A stretch of 64,000 nt of DNA from Desulfurococcaceae archaeon (lineage in GTDB: Archaea > Thermoproteota > Thermoprotei_A > Sulfolobales > Desulfurococcaceae): NCBI GenBank assembly GCA_023269825.1, contig JAGDWI010000002.1:62001-126000 (forward strand), given 5' to 3'. Positions 31,927-39,489 of the stretch are shown piece after piece. The notes under the pieces are model-generated. The model was not told where the DNA came from. It worked only from the letters and a program-made list of their open reading frames with translations, and did not search any database. The stretch's first letter is position 1. The number at the start of each line of letters is the position of its first letter. Both the position numbers and the translations under genes were made by a program.

Positions 31927-34245
31927 TTGATACTTCAATGATGCTGCAATTATTTGCCCAAATGCTAATCCACCATCGCCTGGAGGCATCCTTCTAGGTA
32001 AGTGAAATATCAGCTGATCCTCTGAGAGCTTGTCGCGTAGACCACGGTAAATGAACTCGTTAACAGCAGCACCACCAGAGACCACGACGTGATCTACTCG
32101 TAGACCTTTAATTGATTTTAAGATTAATTCACCAAACCAATAACCGAGACTATATAAGAATCCTCTTGCAATAGAGTTAACACTGTACTTGTCTCTATTC
32201 TCGATTATCCAGTCGATAACGCCATCATAATTTAGTTTGATAACTCCATCATTATTGATTATCTTATGATTATCCAACAGTAGATCATCGCCGTTAAAAG
32301 CAATCGACTCCAACCAAATAGCTGGTTCTCCATCATATGTTCTCTCTATAGTTGGATTCAATATTGCTGCGACTAAATCTATTAATCTACCAGTACTGGA
32401 AGCTGGTGTGTATTTACCGCTTCTTGCTAATAGGAACGCTGTTTTACACTCCAAGGACTTCACTTTATCAATATTAGTTAATTTCGTTATTTCATCGAAT
32501 TCGAACCCGCGCATCGAGTAGTAAGAGAAGAGTAAACGTATAGGTTTATATGTATCTCTATCGCTTGTTAGTGGTAACGGATTAATTGAACCTATTCTCT
32601 TATAACCATAGGAATCAGTGTTAAATAAGAGTATTTCACCTCCCCAGATTGTTTTATCTGGCCCCCAGCCTAATCCATCTATGGCTAAACCTACTATAGT
32701 ACCACTAAGTTCATTATCAACAGCGGTACCTAATACGTGTGCATAATGGTGTTGTACTTCAATCCATGGAAGAGACTTGGTTTCCGCGTACTTTACTCCT
32801 AGAGATCTAGAGTACATTTGGGGATGCAAGTCAACTACTACTATGGGTTTACTTGATTTACCCAAGTGGTAATTATCAACTAAGAACTCAATGTACTTTA
32901 TTAGTTCTCTTTGTGCTTGAATGGATTCAAGGTCTCCAATGTACTGTGTTAAAGCTATTTTATCCTCGAAGCCCACTCCCCCCGTATTTGAGAGGTCTCC
33001 CCCAAAAGCTATGAACTCTCCTCCAAGATCTCTGTTCACCGTAATCCACGAGGGAGCATAACCCCTGCTTCTACGTAGGAAAAGGTAGGAGTAACCCGTC
33101 TTCCTTAATACACTATCATCTACTCGGTTAACGATCTCCCTGTCGTGAACTAGAAAGTAATCCGCGATTTTAGATAACTTGTTCTTAGCACACTCTTCAT
33201 CTATACACATTGGTTCACCGTGAATATTACCGCTCGTCATGATGAGAAACTTGTCCCTGGTACTCATTAAGAGAAGATAGTGTAAAGCAGTATATGCAAT
33301 AAATACTCCTTCATGCACTAAACCAGGTGAAACATATTTTGAAACAGGGCTCTCTGGTTTTTTAGGTAAGAGTAATATTGGAGCTTGAGGAGAGTTCAGC
33401 AAGTCTTCATCTCCGGGATCCATGTACACTAGTTTCCTTAATACATCTGTGTTAAGACCCATTATGGCGAAAGGTTTCCGTGGACGTTTCTTTCTTCTCC
33501 TAAGCTCTAATACCACGTCGTCATTTGACGCTAAAGCAGCAATATGATACCCTCCTATTCCTTTTACTCCTAGAATATATCCCTCCTCCACTAGTTTCGC
33601 AGCTTCTCTAATTGGATCCTCGCACGCGATTTCTTTGAAGTCTTTATCTAAGAGTAAAAGTCTAGGGCCATCCCTTGGACAACTGATGCCTTGGGCATGA
33701 TGTCTTCTAATGTTCTCTGGATCGCCGTACTCGTGTTTACACTCATCGCATAGAATATACTTAGCCATAGCGGTATTTTCTCTATCATATGGAGTTTTAT
33801 ACATCATGGAGAACCGTGGCCCACACCATGCACATGAATTGAACGCGTATTGAAACCTCCTGTTTTCCGGATCTAAGACTTCTGCTAAACAATCTTTACA
33901 TATTGCGAAATCTGGCGGTATATTAGACCTTGTTAACACTGTTTCAGCGCTTTTCTCAATGTTGAACCCATTGAAATCCCCTGGTTCTTCTTTTGAAGCG
34001 AAAACTCGATCTAGGATTGCCACGGGGGGTTTATCTACGAATAATGAGTACAAGAACTCGTAAATTTTCTCCTCGCTGCCCTCAATCCATAATTCTACCT
34101 CGCTTCCTCCAATGTTCTTAACGTATCCTTTTAACCCGTGTTTAAGCGCTAGACGAGATATGAAGGGTCTAAATCCAACGCCCTGAACTAACCCTGTTAC
34201 AATTATTCTTAAAGCAGTAATAGGTTCTCTTTCAACAACACTCAA
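31909..34245 (-). CDS. hypF: Carbamoyltransferase HypF
   Basis: Hydrogenase maturation protein making the cyanide ligands of the NiFe site from carbamoyl phosphate, 778 residues (normal size). Domains in order: acylphosphatase (GLVQGVGFRPFISR, residues ~15-30), two zinc fingers (CKDCLAEVLDPENRR and CDECKHEYGDP with companion CxxC pairs), a YrdC-like domain (KRPRKPFAIMGL) and a Kae1-like domain (HHYAHVLG, VSGGAAVNEF). TTG start after GGTGA at 6 nt. The last five residues (TSNPP) and the stop lie in the orphan IS605-type end. Location beside an Mbh operon supports that complex being a true hydrogenase. Confidence 0.96.
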   Translation of the reverse strand: MSVVEREPITALRIIVTGLVQGVGFRPFISRLALKHGLKGYVKNIGGSEVELWIEGSEEKIYEFLYSLFVDKPPVAILDRVFASKEEPGDFNGFNIEKSAETVLTRSNIPPDFAICKDCLAEVLDPENRRFQYAFNSCAWCGPRFSMMYKTPYDRENTAMAKYILCDECKHEYGDPENIRRHHAQGISCPRDGPRLLLLDKDFKEIACEDPIREAAKLVEEGYILGVKGIGGYHIAALASNDDVVLELRRRKKRPRKPFAIMGLNTDVLRKLVYMDPGDEDLLNSPQAPILLLPKKPESPVSKYVSPGLVHEGVFIAYTALHYLLLMSTRDKFLIMTSGNIHGEPMCIDEECAKNKLSKIADYFLVHDREIVNRVDDSVLRKTGYSYLFLRRSRGYAPSWITVNRDLGGEFIAFGGDLSNTGGVGFEDKIALTQYIGDLESIQAQRELIKYIEFLVDNYHLGKSSKPIVVVDLHPQMYSRSLGVKYAETKSLPWIEVQHHYAHVLGTAVDNELSGTIVGLAIDGLGWGPDKTIWGGEILLFNTDSYGYKRIGSINPLPLTSDRDTYKPIRLLFSYYSMRGFEFDEITKLTNIDKVKSLECKTAFLLARSGKYTPASSTGRLIDLVAAILNPTIERTYDGEPAIWLESIAFNGDDLLLDNHKIINNDGVIKLNYDGVIDWIIENRDKYSVNSIARGFLYSLGYWFGELILKSIKGLRVDHVVVSGGAAVNEFIYRGLRDKLSEDQLIFHLPRRMPPGDGGLAFGQIIAASLKYQTSNPP

Positions 34246-34295
34246 CCATATTCACCGGTTTATTATCCTATAACAATGTTATTGATTAAGTCCTT

Positions 34296-34988
34296 TTACT
34301 TCTTAACTCTAGGGTATCGTGCTCCGTCCCCGATAACCCAGTATTCTCCATCACTCCTCTTCTCCAGTTTAAATATTGGTACTTCTTTCTTAACTCTCTC
34401 AAGTATCTCTTTGATAGCTTTTATGGCGGAATCCCTGTTAACAGATGTTACAGCTATTATGACTGTAATGTCTCCAGGTTTCAATTCACCAATATAGTGC
34501 CAAACAACTACAGATCTTAAGTCATAATTATCGGCTTCTTCGCGAGCTATTTTCTCTAATTGCTTGATAGCAGCATCCTTTATAGCGTCATATTCTAACT
34601 CATAAACTTCACTATCCCCGATTTTACCTTTAACGAAACCAATGAAAATAGCGAGTGCACCGGATTCATGGTCTCTGTGTGTAAGTTCATTAATCAATGC
34701 ATTAAAATCAACTCTATCTTTTTCGCTGAGTATCTTTACATCAACTAATCTTCCTCCACCTGAAAAAGGTGGAGTTAAATATACTGTGGAATCTCCATCT
34801 ATGACTTGATCTTTACCGATCACCTTATCGTTTGAAATAACAATGATTTCTAGGTCTCTTGGAACACCGTATTTTTCTCGAATAAGCTCTAATAGCTCTT
34901 TAACCGTGACTGGTTTCTCAACTTCTAGTTCAACATGTTCTCCAATAATGTCGCGTAGTATTGAAAAAGACTTAACAACTATTTTCAC
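34296..34988 (-). CDS. MoaD-MoaE fusion (molybdopterin synthase)
   Basis: Both molybdopterin synthase subunits in one 230-residue chain. Residues 1-79 are a ubiquitin-like MoaD (starting MKIVVKSFSILRDIIGE) that reaches the diglycine as PPFSGGG at residues 74-79; residues ~81-230 are MoaE, with HRDHESGALAIFIGFVKG, EYDAIKDAA, and PIFKLEKRSDGEYWV (the Lys-rich active site). MoaD normally needs a free C-terminal Gly-Gly for thiocarboxylation, so cleavage after the glycines is expected, as known for Mycobacterium MoaX. GTG start overlapping the moaC stop (GTGA). The product cofactor would serve the tungsten aldehyde oxidoreductase at 61154. Confidence 0.92.
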   Translation of the reverse strand: MKIVVKSFSILRDIIGEHVELEVEKPVTVKELLELIREKYGVPRDLEIIVISNDKVIGKDQVIDGDSTVYLTPPFSGGGRLVDVKILSEKDRVDFNALINELTHRDHESGALAIFIGFVKGKIGDSEVYELEYDAIKDAAIKQLEKIAREEADNYDLRSVVVWHYIGELKPGDITVIIAVTSVNRDSAIKAIKEILERVKKEVPIFKLEKRSDGEYWVIGDGARYPRVKK

Positions 34989-35434
34989 AGTGCTTCACTT
35001 TGTTTAGTTTTCTGTACAATTTTTACTTCAACTATTTTAGTGTAAGGATATTGACCTTTCTCGTCTTTTTCATACTTTTTAACCATGTCCCATATGTTGA
35101 GTAATGCTACAGTAGCACCCGTTAAAGCCTCCATCTCGACTCCTGTTTGAGCAGTGGTCTTCACGGTTACGTATACTCTGATGCCTTCATCTAATACCTC
35201 GTATTTGACATCAACGTTTGTTATTGGAATATTGTGTGTTAGTGGAAGAAGTATTGGAGTGTTTTTAACCGCGTTTATTGCAGCTACACTTGAAACAGTT
35301 AAAACATCTCCTTTTTCAACGAGTTTATTTTTCACGAGTTCAACTGTTTCCTTCTTCAATTTTATAAATCCTGTTGCAGTTGCCTCCCTGTAAATTGATG
35401 GTTTACTTGTAATATCCACCATTTTAACCGTCAA
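34985..35434 (-). CDS. moaC: Cyclic pyranopterin monophosphate synthase MoaC
   Basis: Second step of molybdopterin/tungstopterin synthesis, 149 residues. Family sequence is plain: MVDITSKPSIYREATATGF, PLTHNIPITNV (with the catalytic His region) and GVEMEALTGATVALLNIWDM with the conserved Glu-Met-Glu-Ala and downstream Asp-Met. TTG at 35434 lies 7 nt after GGGGGTG, so I use it, although the ATG at 35422 begins the family's usual N-terminus. It follows moaA by 4 nt. Confidence 0.95.
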   Translation of the reverse strand: MTVKMVDITSKPSIYREATATGFIKLKKETVELVKNKLVEKGDVLTVSSVAAINAVKNTPILLPLTHNIPITNVDVKYEVLDEGIRVYVTVKTTAQTGVEMEALTGATVALLNIWDMVKKYEKDEKGQYPYTKIVEVKIVQKTKQSEAL

Positions 35435-35438
35435 CGTG

Positions 35439-36377
35439 TTACACCCCCTTTGGTGTGAAGTATGGTTTTCTAAGCATTGTTACTTCCCTAAATGCTTTTA
35501 TGAGTTTTTCTTCGCTGCGGTTTTTAACTGCGTCAATGATGCTTACACGTGGTTCTTCAACGTATAAGCAGGGTTTAAGGTAACCATCAGGCGTTAAGCG
35601 TATTCTCGAGCACTTACTACAGAACAAGTAGTTTCCGTAACCCATGACTACTTCGATTTTTATTCCACTGTTTAACACGTATACTGGTCTATGTTGTAAC
35701 TCTCTATAATATTTATGAGTACTTCGCTCTTCTAAGTACTTCGTGATAGGAGTTATTTGCACGTGCTCATCTTTATAAACACTTGATGGTACACCAAGTG
35801 GAATTAACTCTATGACGTTGACGTTTAATCCCTTTGACTCCGCGAACTCTATTATTTTCTTGAATTCATCGAGATTAGATCTCATCACTAAGTAGTTTAA
35901 CTTGATTTTTAACCCATATTTAAGAGCTTCATCTATTCCAAGCTTTACTCTGCTTAGTAGTCTTGAACCACCAGTTATATACTTATATGTTTCCTCATTG
36001 AGAGAATGTAAACTAACATTTAATCGATCTAACCCGGCTTCCGCGAGGGATTTCGCCTTCTCTAGCAGTAGTGAACCATTTGTAACAAGGGATACTTCTA
36101 CAGCGTGTGGTTTAATGCTTTTAACTATGTCTGAAATATCTTCTCTTATTAATGGTTCTCCCCCTGTTAGCTTATAGTACTTGATCCCAAGTTTACTCGC
36201 TATTCTAGCGATGAACTCATAGTCGCTTGCATCGAACACGTCAACTGGGGTATAGAATACTCCCTCGCTGTGACAGAAAATACACTTATAATTACACTTA
36301 GATGTAACGAGTACTCGGAGACTATCGATTACTCTACCATAAGGATCTATAAGCACGCTGTTCAGCATTCCCCCCAT
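35439..36377 (-). CDS. moaA: GTP 3',8-cyclase MoaA
   Basis: Radical SAM enzyme for the first step of pterin cofactor synthesis, 312 residues. The N-terminal SAM cluster motif is VTSKCNYKCIFCHSEG (CxxxCxxC); KLTGGEPLIRED is the SAM-binding GGE; the second cluster ligands are in NYLFCSKCSRIRLTPDGYLKPCLY. The typical C-terminal Gly-Gly tail is replaced by FTPKGV, so the end deviates slightly from the bacterial form. First gene of moaA-moaC-moaDE. Confidence 0.95.
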   Translation of the reverse strand: MGGMLNSVLIDPYGRVIDSLRVLVTSKCNYKCIFCHSEGVFYTPVDVFDASDYEFIARIASKLGIKYYKLTGGEPLIREDISDIVKSIKPHAVEVSLVTNGSLLLEKAKSLAEAGLDRLNVSLHSLNEETYKYITGGSRLLSRVKLGIDEALKYGLKIKLNYLVMRSNLDEFKKIIEFAESKGLNVNVIELIPLGVPSSVYKDEHVQITPITKYLEERSTHKYYRELQHRPVYVLNSGIKIEVVMGYGNYLFCSKCSRIRLTPDGYLKPCLYVEEPRVSIIDAVKNRSEEKLIKAFREVTMLRKPYFTPKGV

Positions 36378-36395
36378 CTCATATTAAGTCATAAT

Positions 36396-36410
36396 TATAA
36401 CAGGGTTATA
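36396..36410. promoter_or_regulatory. Palindrome between moaA and the DUF89 gene
   Basis: TATAACAGGGTTATA, perfect 6-bp arms with a 3-nt centre, in the 73-nt divergent gap. It is 19 nt before the moaA start and 41 nt before the DUF89 start, so it probably overlaps the moaA core promoter. Operator function is inference. Confidence 0.4.
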
Positions 36411-36450
36411 TTAAGATTAATGAAAACAAGTGTTGCTTAGGTGTGATTTA

Positions 36451-37341
36451 ATGAAACCCGATATTCAGTGCTTACGATGCATTATGTCAACAAGGCTCAG
36501 GGAGATAGAGCAAGTAAGTCTCGAGAGAAATGAGAAATTAACGTTGTCAAAGGAGATCGCGGCTAAGATTATTGAGCAATTCAACTGGAATATCGAGTTA
36601 ACGGATTTTGCTTCAGAGGTTTTTAAATACCTTGTATCACGTGCACCCGAAGTCGCGGAGTACTATAGAAACGTTAAGCGAACCTTGAATAAACGCGCTC
36701 TAGAAAACATTGAATTACATGAGAGATACATAGTGCAGTTAAACAGTTACGCTAAATTCATGTACCTCGTTAAGTTATCAGCAATCGGTAACTTATTAGA
36801 TTACGGTGTTGCAGACCATAAGCCACTTGATGAAACCATAACGCCAACAATAGTTGAGAAATACGATGTAGCAGTTGATGACTCATATGAACTATATAAA
36901 AAACTTATAAGTGGAGGCGTTAAAATCACATGGTTATTTGATAATGCTGGTGAAGCACCATACGATCTACTCTTGATTAATGAAATACGCAAAATGGGAA
37001 ACACTGTTTATGGATTAGTTAAAGATGAACCTGGATTCCAAAACGATATTTCAATCGAAGATGCGGAGTACCTTAATCTGAGTTTCTACTTAGATGAACT
37101 TAAAACATATGGTTGTAATTGTTCAACAATACACTTAAATCACATAAGTAATGAAGCTAGATCAATATTAGAAAAATCAAATATGATAATAGCGAAAGGC
37201 ATGAGCCACTTCGAATACCTGTCTGAAGTTAATTTAGGTAAACCAGTATTCTTTATTCTCATACCGAAATGTGAACCCGTCGCACGTAAAATACGTGAAG
37301 ATTCAAGGGGAAAAATAGTCGTATTATTCAAGCAGCGATAA
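36451..37341 (+). CDS. DUF89 family protein (second copy)
   Basis: A 296-residue paralogue of the protein at 16096-16986. It opens with the cysteine pair MKPDIQCLRCIM; the core shows TWLFDNAGEAPYDLLL with the Asp-Asn metal site, MIIAKGMSHFEYLSE, and a final LIPKCEPVARKI. Compared with the other copy it keeps the Lys-Gly and the C-terminal KC motif. The frame extends to GTG 36430, but GGTGTGAT precedes ATG 36451. Located divergently from moaA. A role in clearing damaged phosphometabolites is known for the family; the substrate here is unknown. Confidence 0.88.
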   Translation: MKPDIQCLRCIMSTRLREIEQVSLERNEKLTLSKEIAAKIIEQFNWNIELTDFASEVFKYLVSRAPEVAEYYRNVKRTLNKRALENIELHERYIVQLNSYAKFMYLVKLSAIGNLLDYGVADHKPLDETITPTIVEKYDVAVDDSYELYKKLISGGVKITWLFDNAGEAPYDLLLINEIRKMGNTVYGLVKDEPGFQNDISIEDAEYLNLSFYLDELKTYGCNCSTIHLNHISNEARSILEKSNMIIAKGMSHFEYLSEVNLGKPVFFILIPKCEPVARKIREDSRGKIVVLFKQR

Positions 37342-37351
37342 TGGGATTAAA

Positions 37352-37720
37352 GTGCTTGTACTCGAGAAGAAGAGAAATAAAATAGAGTTTAAAGCCCCCG
37401 AGGCTAAGGACATATGTGCAGCAGTTTATGCTCTCACAATGCTTATTCCTCCAGGTTTCGTGACAAGTTATAGTAGTATAGCTAAAACTCTGGGAGTGCA
37501 TCCACGTAGAGTAGCTTTATGCTTGAAGAATAACAGTGAGCTGATAATTGTTCCTTGTCATAGAGTAGTATATGGCACGAGGAAAATAGGAGGCTATAGT
37601 AAACTCGGCAAATCCTTCAAGAAGAAGCTCCTCTTGCTCGAGGGAGTGGTCTTCGAGGACGAGGACACAGTGTCACGAAGTAACTTCATCGACTTAGAGA
37701 ACCTCCTGGGCAAAAATTAG
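37352..37720 (+). CDS. ogt: Methylated-DNA--protein-cysteine methyltransferase
   Basis: Suicide DNA repair protein removing alkyl groups from O6 of guanine, 122 residues: only the C-terminal DNA-binding/active-site domain, as in several archaea. Seen: IPPGFVTSYSSIAKTLGVHPRRV (helix-turn-helix with the Arg finger), the acceptor site IVPCHRVV, and GGYSKLGKSFKKKLLLLEG. GTG start 10 nt after the DUF89 gene. Its 3' end overlaps the convergent regulator gene by 35 nt. Confidence 0.93.
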   Translation: MLVLEKKRNKIEFKAPEAKDICAAVYALTMLIPPGFVTSYSSIAKTLGVHPRRVALCLKNNSELIIVPCHRVVYGTRKIGGYSKLGKSFKKKLLLLEGVVFEDEDTVSRSNFIDLENLLGKN

Positions 37721-38072
37721 TAATCGCCATTTCCTCTCCTAGAGCGTTGAGAATCGATCTCAATACTTTATCATTCCTCACGATCTTCTCGCAGATTACG
37801 CATGGATGGAAAAGAGCTCCTCTATAAATCTCAAGGACATATAAATCTAGAATGCTTTTTAATTCAGGGCATTTATCAACTAGGTTCATACATTTTGATC
37901 TCCGTCTACCTGTGACGATATAGTTTACAGCTGGTTGAGCCATATCGAGTAATCTAGCCACTCTTAACTGTGGAACCCCGTAATCCTTGACTAAAACGCA
38001 TGCAATATATGCTTTTATTGCTGGTAGGATTTTCTTAGTGTATATTTCGCAATATGATCTCGTTGAAATCAC
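37686..38072 (-). CDS. Predicted HTH transcription regulator
   Basis: A 128-residue protein with a helix-turn-helix in VKDYGVPQLRVARLLDMAQPAVNYIVTGRRRS, key residues L-VARLL-AQPAVNY. The C-terminal half contains scattered cysteines (HPCVICEKIVR, TNFCPGG) that could bind metal or a cluster. This resembles a small archaeal family of predicted regulators with similar HTH and cysteine tail. The open frame reaches 38123 but its first 17 residues look non-native; GTG 38072 is my choice, without strong SD support. Convergent 35-nt overlap with ogt. Confidence 0.65.
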   Translation of the reverse strand: MISTRSYCEIYTKKILPAIKAYIACVLVKDYGVPQLRVARLLDMAQPAVNYIVTGRRRSKCMNLVDKCPELKSILDLYVLEIYRGALFHPCVICEKIVRNDKVLRSILNALGEEMAITNFCPGGSLSR

Positions 38073-38159
38073 CCATAATAACGATGTTATAGTTACCAAT
38101 ATAATCGATATTAGGTTTAGCAACTTAAATATTATACTTAGTTACTGAAGGTGTTAATT

Positions 38160-38660
38160 GTGAGTAAAGAAGATCTCTGCTTTAAGATAATAGTTGTAAG
38201 TGATAGAGTACTTGAAGGTCTAGATGTAGATATAAGCGGCGATACAGCGTTAAAAATCTTGAAGGATAAAGGATTAAACATATGCGGTAAACTAACAATT
38301 GGAAACTCCTATAGAGATATAATAAGAGTAATAAGAGAATCCAAGGAAAGAGTACTACTATTCATAGGTGGAACAGGCCCGAGCCCCAGAGATATAACCG
38401 TTGATGTCGTGGAAAACATTGCTTGGAGATGCTTACCTGGATTCGGGGAATTATTTAGGTTTAATTCATACCAGCAAATCGGTGTTCGCGCAATTTTATC
38501 ACGATCAACTCTCTGCATAACACACGATGGAAAAATAACAGTAGTATTGCCTGGATCTCCTAGCGCTGTATCCATTGGCTTAGAGATTTTATCTCAAGTA
38601 GTAAACCACCTAGTTGAGGAGGTTGATAGATATGAGGCACCCCATAGATCGTGTAGATAA
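38160..38660 (+). CDS. moaB: Molybdopterin adenylyltransferase (MoaB/MogA family)
   Basis: Activates molybdopterin by adenylylation before metal insertion, 166 residues. The motifs LFIGGTGPSPRDITVDVV (MogA/MoaB GGTG-xPRD) and VLPGSPSAVSIGLE (PGxPxAV) are complete. The frame can be read from GTG 38151; AAGGTG just upstream places the start at GTG 38160. Overlaps the HAD gene by about 29 nt. Adds to moaA, moaC and moaDE, so most of the tungstopterin pathway is in this window, though moeA and GTP-linked steps are not. Confidence 0.93.
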   Translation: MSKEDLCFKIIVVSDRVLEGLDVDISGDTALKILKDKGLNICGKLTIGNSYRDIIRVIRESKERVLLFIGGTGPSPRDITVDVVENIAWRCLPGFGELFRFNSYQQIGVRAILSRSTLCITHDGKITVVLPGSPSAVSIGLEILSQVVNHLVEEVDRYEAPHRSCR

Positions 38661-39378
38661 ATCAATAAATAAACAGTGCATTATAGGTTTCGATATTTGG
38701 GGAACATTACTAGATTTAAATAAAGTTCTTGAAACAATAGCGTACACTATTGCTGAAAAATTAAACCTAGATAGAGCATTAACCGTAAAACGTGTCTTTG
38801 AAGTTCATGATGAAGCAAAGAAGATCAGGAGATTTAAACCAGATATTTCTCCCAGTGAAGTCTTCGAAGTATCGAGGAGACTTCTTGCAGACTCGTTTAA
38901 TATGAAGTTAAAGGAAATAGAAGACGTTATTGAAACAGCGTTTAAGGGAGCAAGCAAGGACATAGTATACGGGGACACAATACCAGCTCTCATTAAGCTA
39001 AGTAACATGGGTATATCCATGGGGACAGTTGGTAATGTGCTATTTTGGCCTAGCACTTATACAAGAATACTTCTAAGGGAACTTGGATTAATGAATTACT
39101 TTGAAGTAACAGTTTTCTCAGATGAAGTAGGCTTAATTAAACCGGATCGCAGAATATATCTAAAATTCGCTGAGTTGATGGGTTCAGAACCCAGTGATCT
39201 AATATATGTTGGCGACAATGTAGTTGAAGATGTTGGAGGAGCTCTTTCAGCTGGTGGGTTCGGTGTTTTAATATCTCGTAAGACCAGTAGAAAACTAATT
39301 GTTCCAGAACTAAAGGTAGCACTGATCACAGACTTAAACGACCTGGTTGAAGTATACAATGTTTTTTGTAAGCAATAA
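38632..39378 (+). CDS. HAD superfamily hydrolase
   Basis: A 248-residue haloacid dehalogenase-like hydrolase. Motif I is GFDIWGTLLDL: the nucleophile Asp is kept, but the usual general acid at +2 is Trp. Motif II is SMGTVGN; motif III Lys lies in EVGLIKPDRRIY; motif IV is VGDNVVEDVGGA. The +2 replacement resembles haloacid dehalogenases (Asp-x-Tyr) more than phosphatases, so a non-phosphatase or altered activity is possible. ATG at 38632 follows GGAGGTTGAT. It overlaps the end of moaB and is probably cotranscribed with it. Confidence 0.88.
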   Translation: MRHPIDRVDKSINKQCIIGFDIWGTLLDLNKVLETIAYTIAEKLNLDRALTVKRVFEVHDEAKKIRRFKPDISPSEVFEVSRRLLADSFNMKLKEIEDVIETAFKGASKDIVYGDTIPALIKLSNMGISMGTVGNVLFWPSTYTRILLRELGLMNYFEVTVFSDEVGLIKPDRRIYLKFAELMGSEPSDLIYVGDNVVEDVGGALSAGGFGVLISRKTSRKLIVPELKVALITDLNDLVEVYNVFCKQ

Positions 39379-39424
39379 AAATTTAACGCGAGGAATAAGT
39401 TGCTTTGATTCAACTATTAGTGTT

Positions 39425-39478
39425 TCAGCTAGGCCCGTCAATTCATCCCTTCCTGGTCATCCCTTCCAAGCTTCATCC
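39425..39478 (-). ncRNA. Weak candidate C/D-box-like RNA or short repeat
   Basis: On the minus strand, three GGATGA boxes (39473-39478, 39457-39462, 39443-39448), spaced 16 and 14 nt, are followed by CTGA (39425-39428), 54 nt in all. GGATGA deviates from the C-box RTGATGA at one place and there is no CTGA-like D' box, so this may be only a short repeat in the 111-nt convergent gap between the HAD gene and pheT. Confidence 0.2.
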
Positions 39479-39489
39479 TCGGTGAATTA

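Noticed and set aside
39430-39450. A 16S rRNA-like antisense match (GGCCCGTCAATTC)
   Set aside because: It resembles the bacterial primer-site sequence, but archaeal 16S differs at this place as I remember it, and there is no box structure on that strand.
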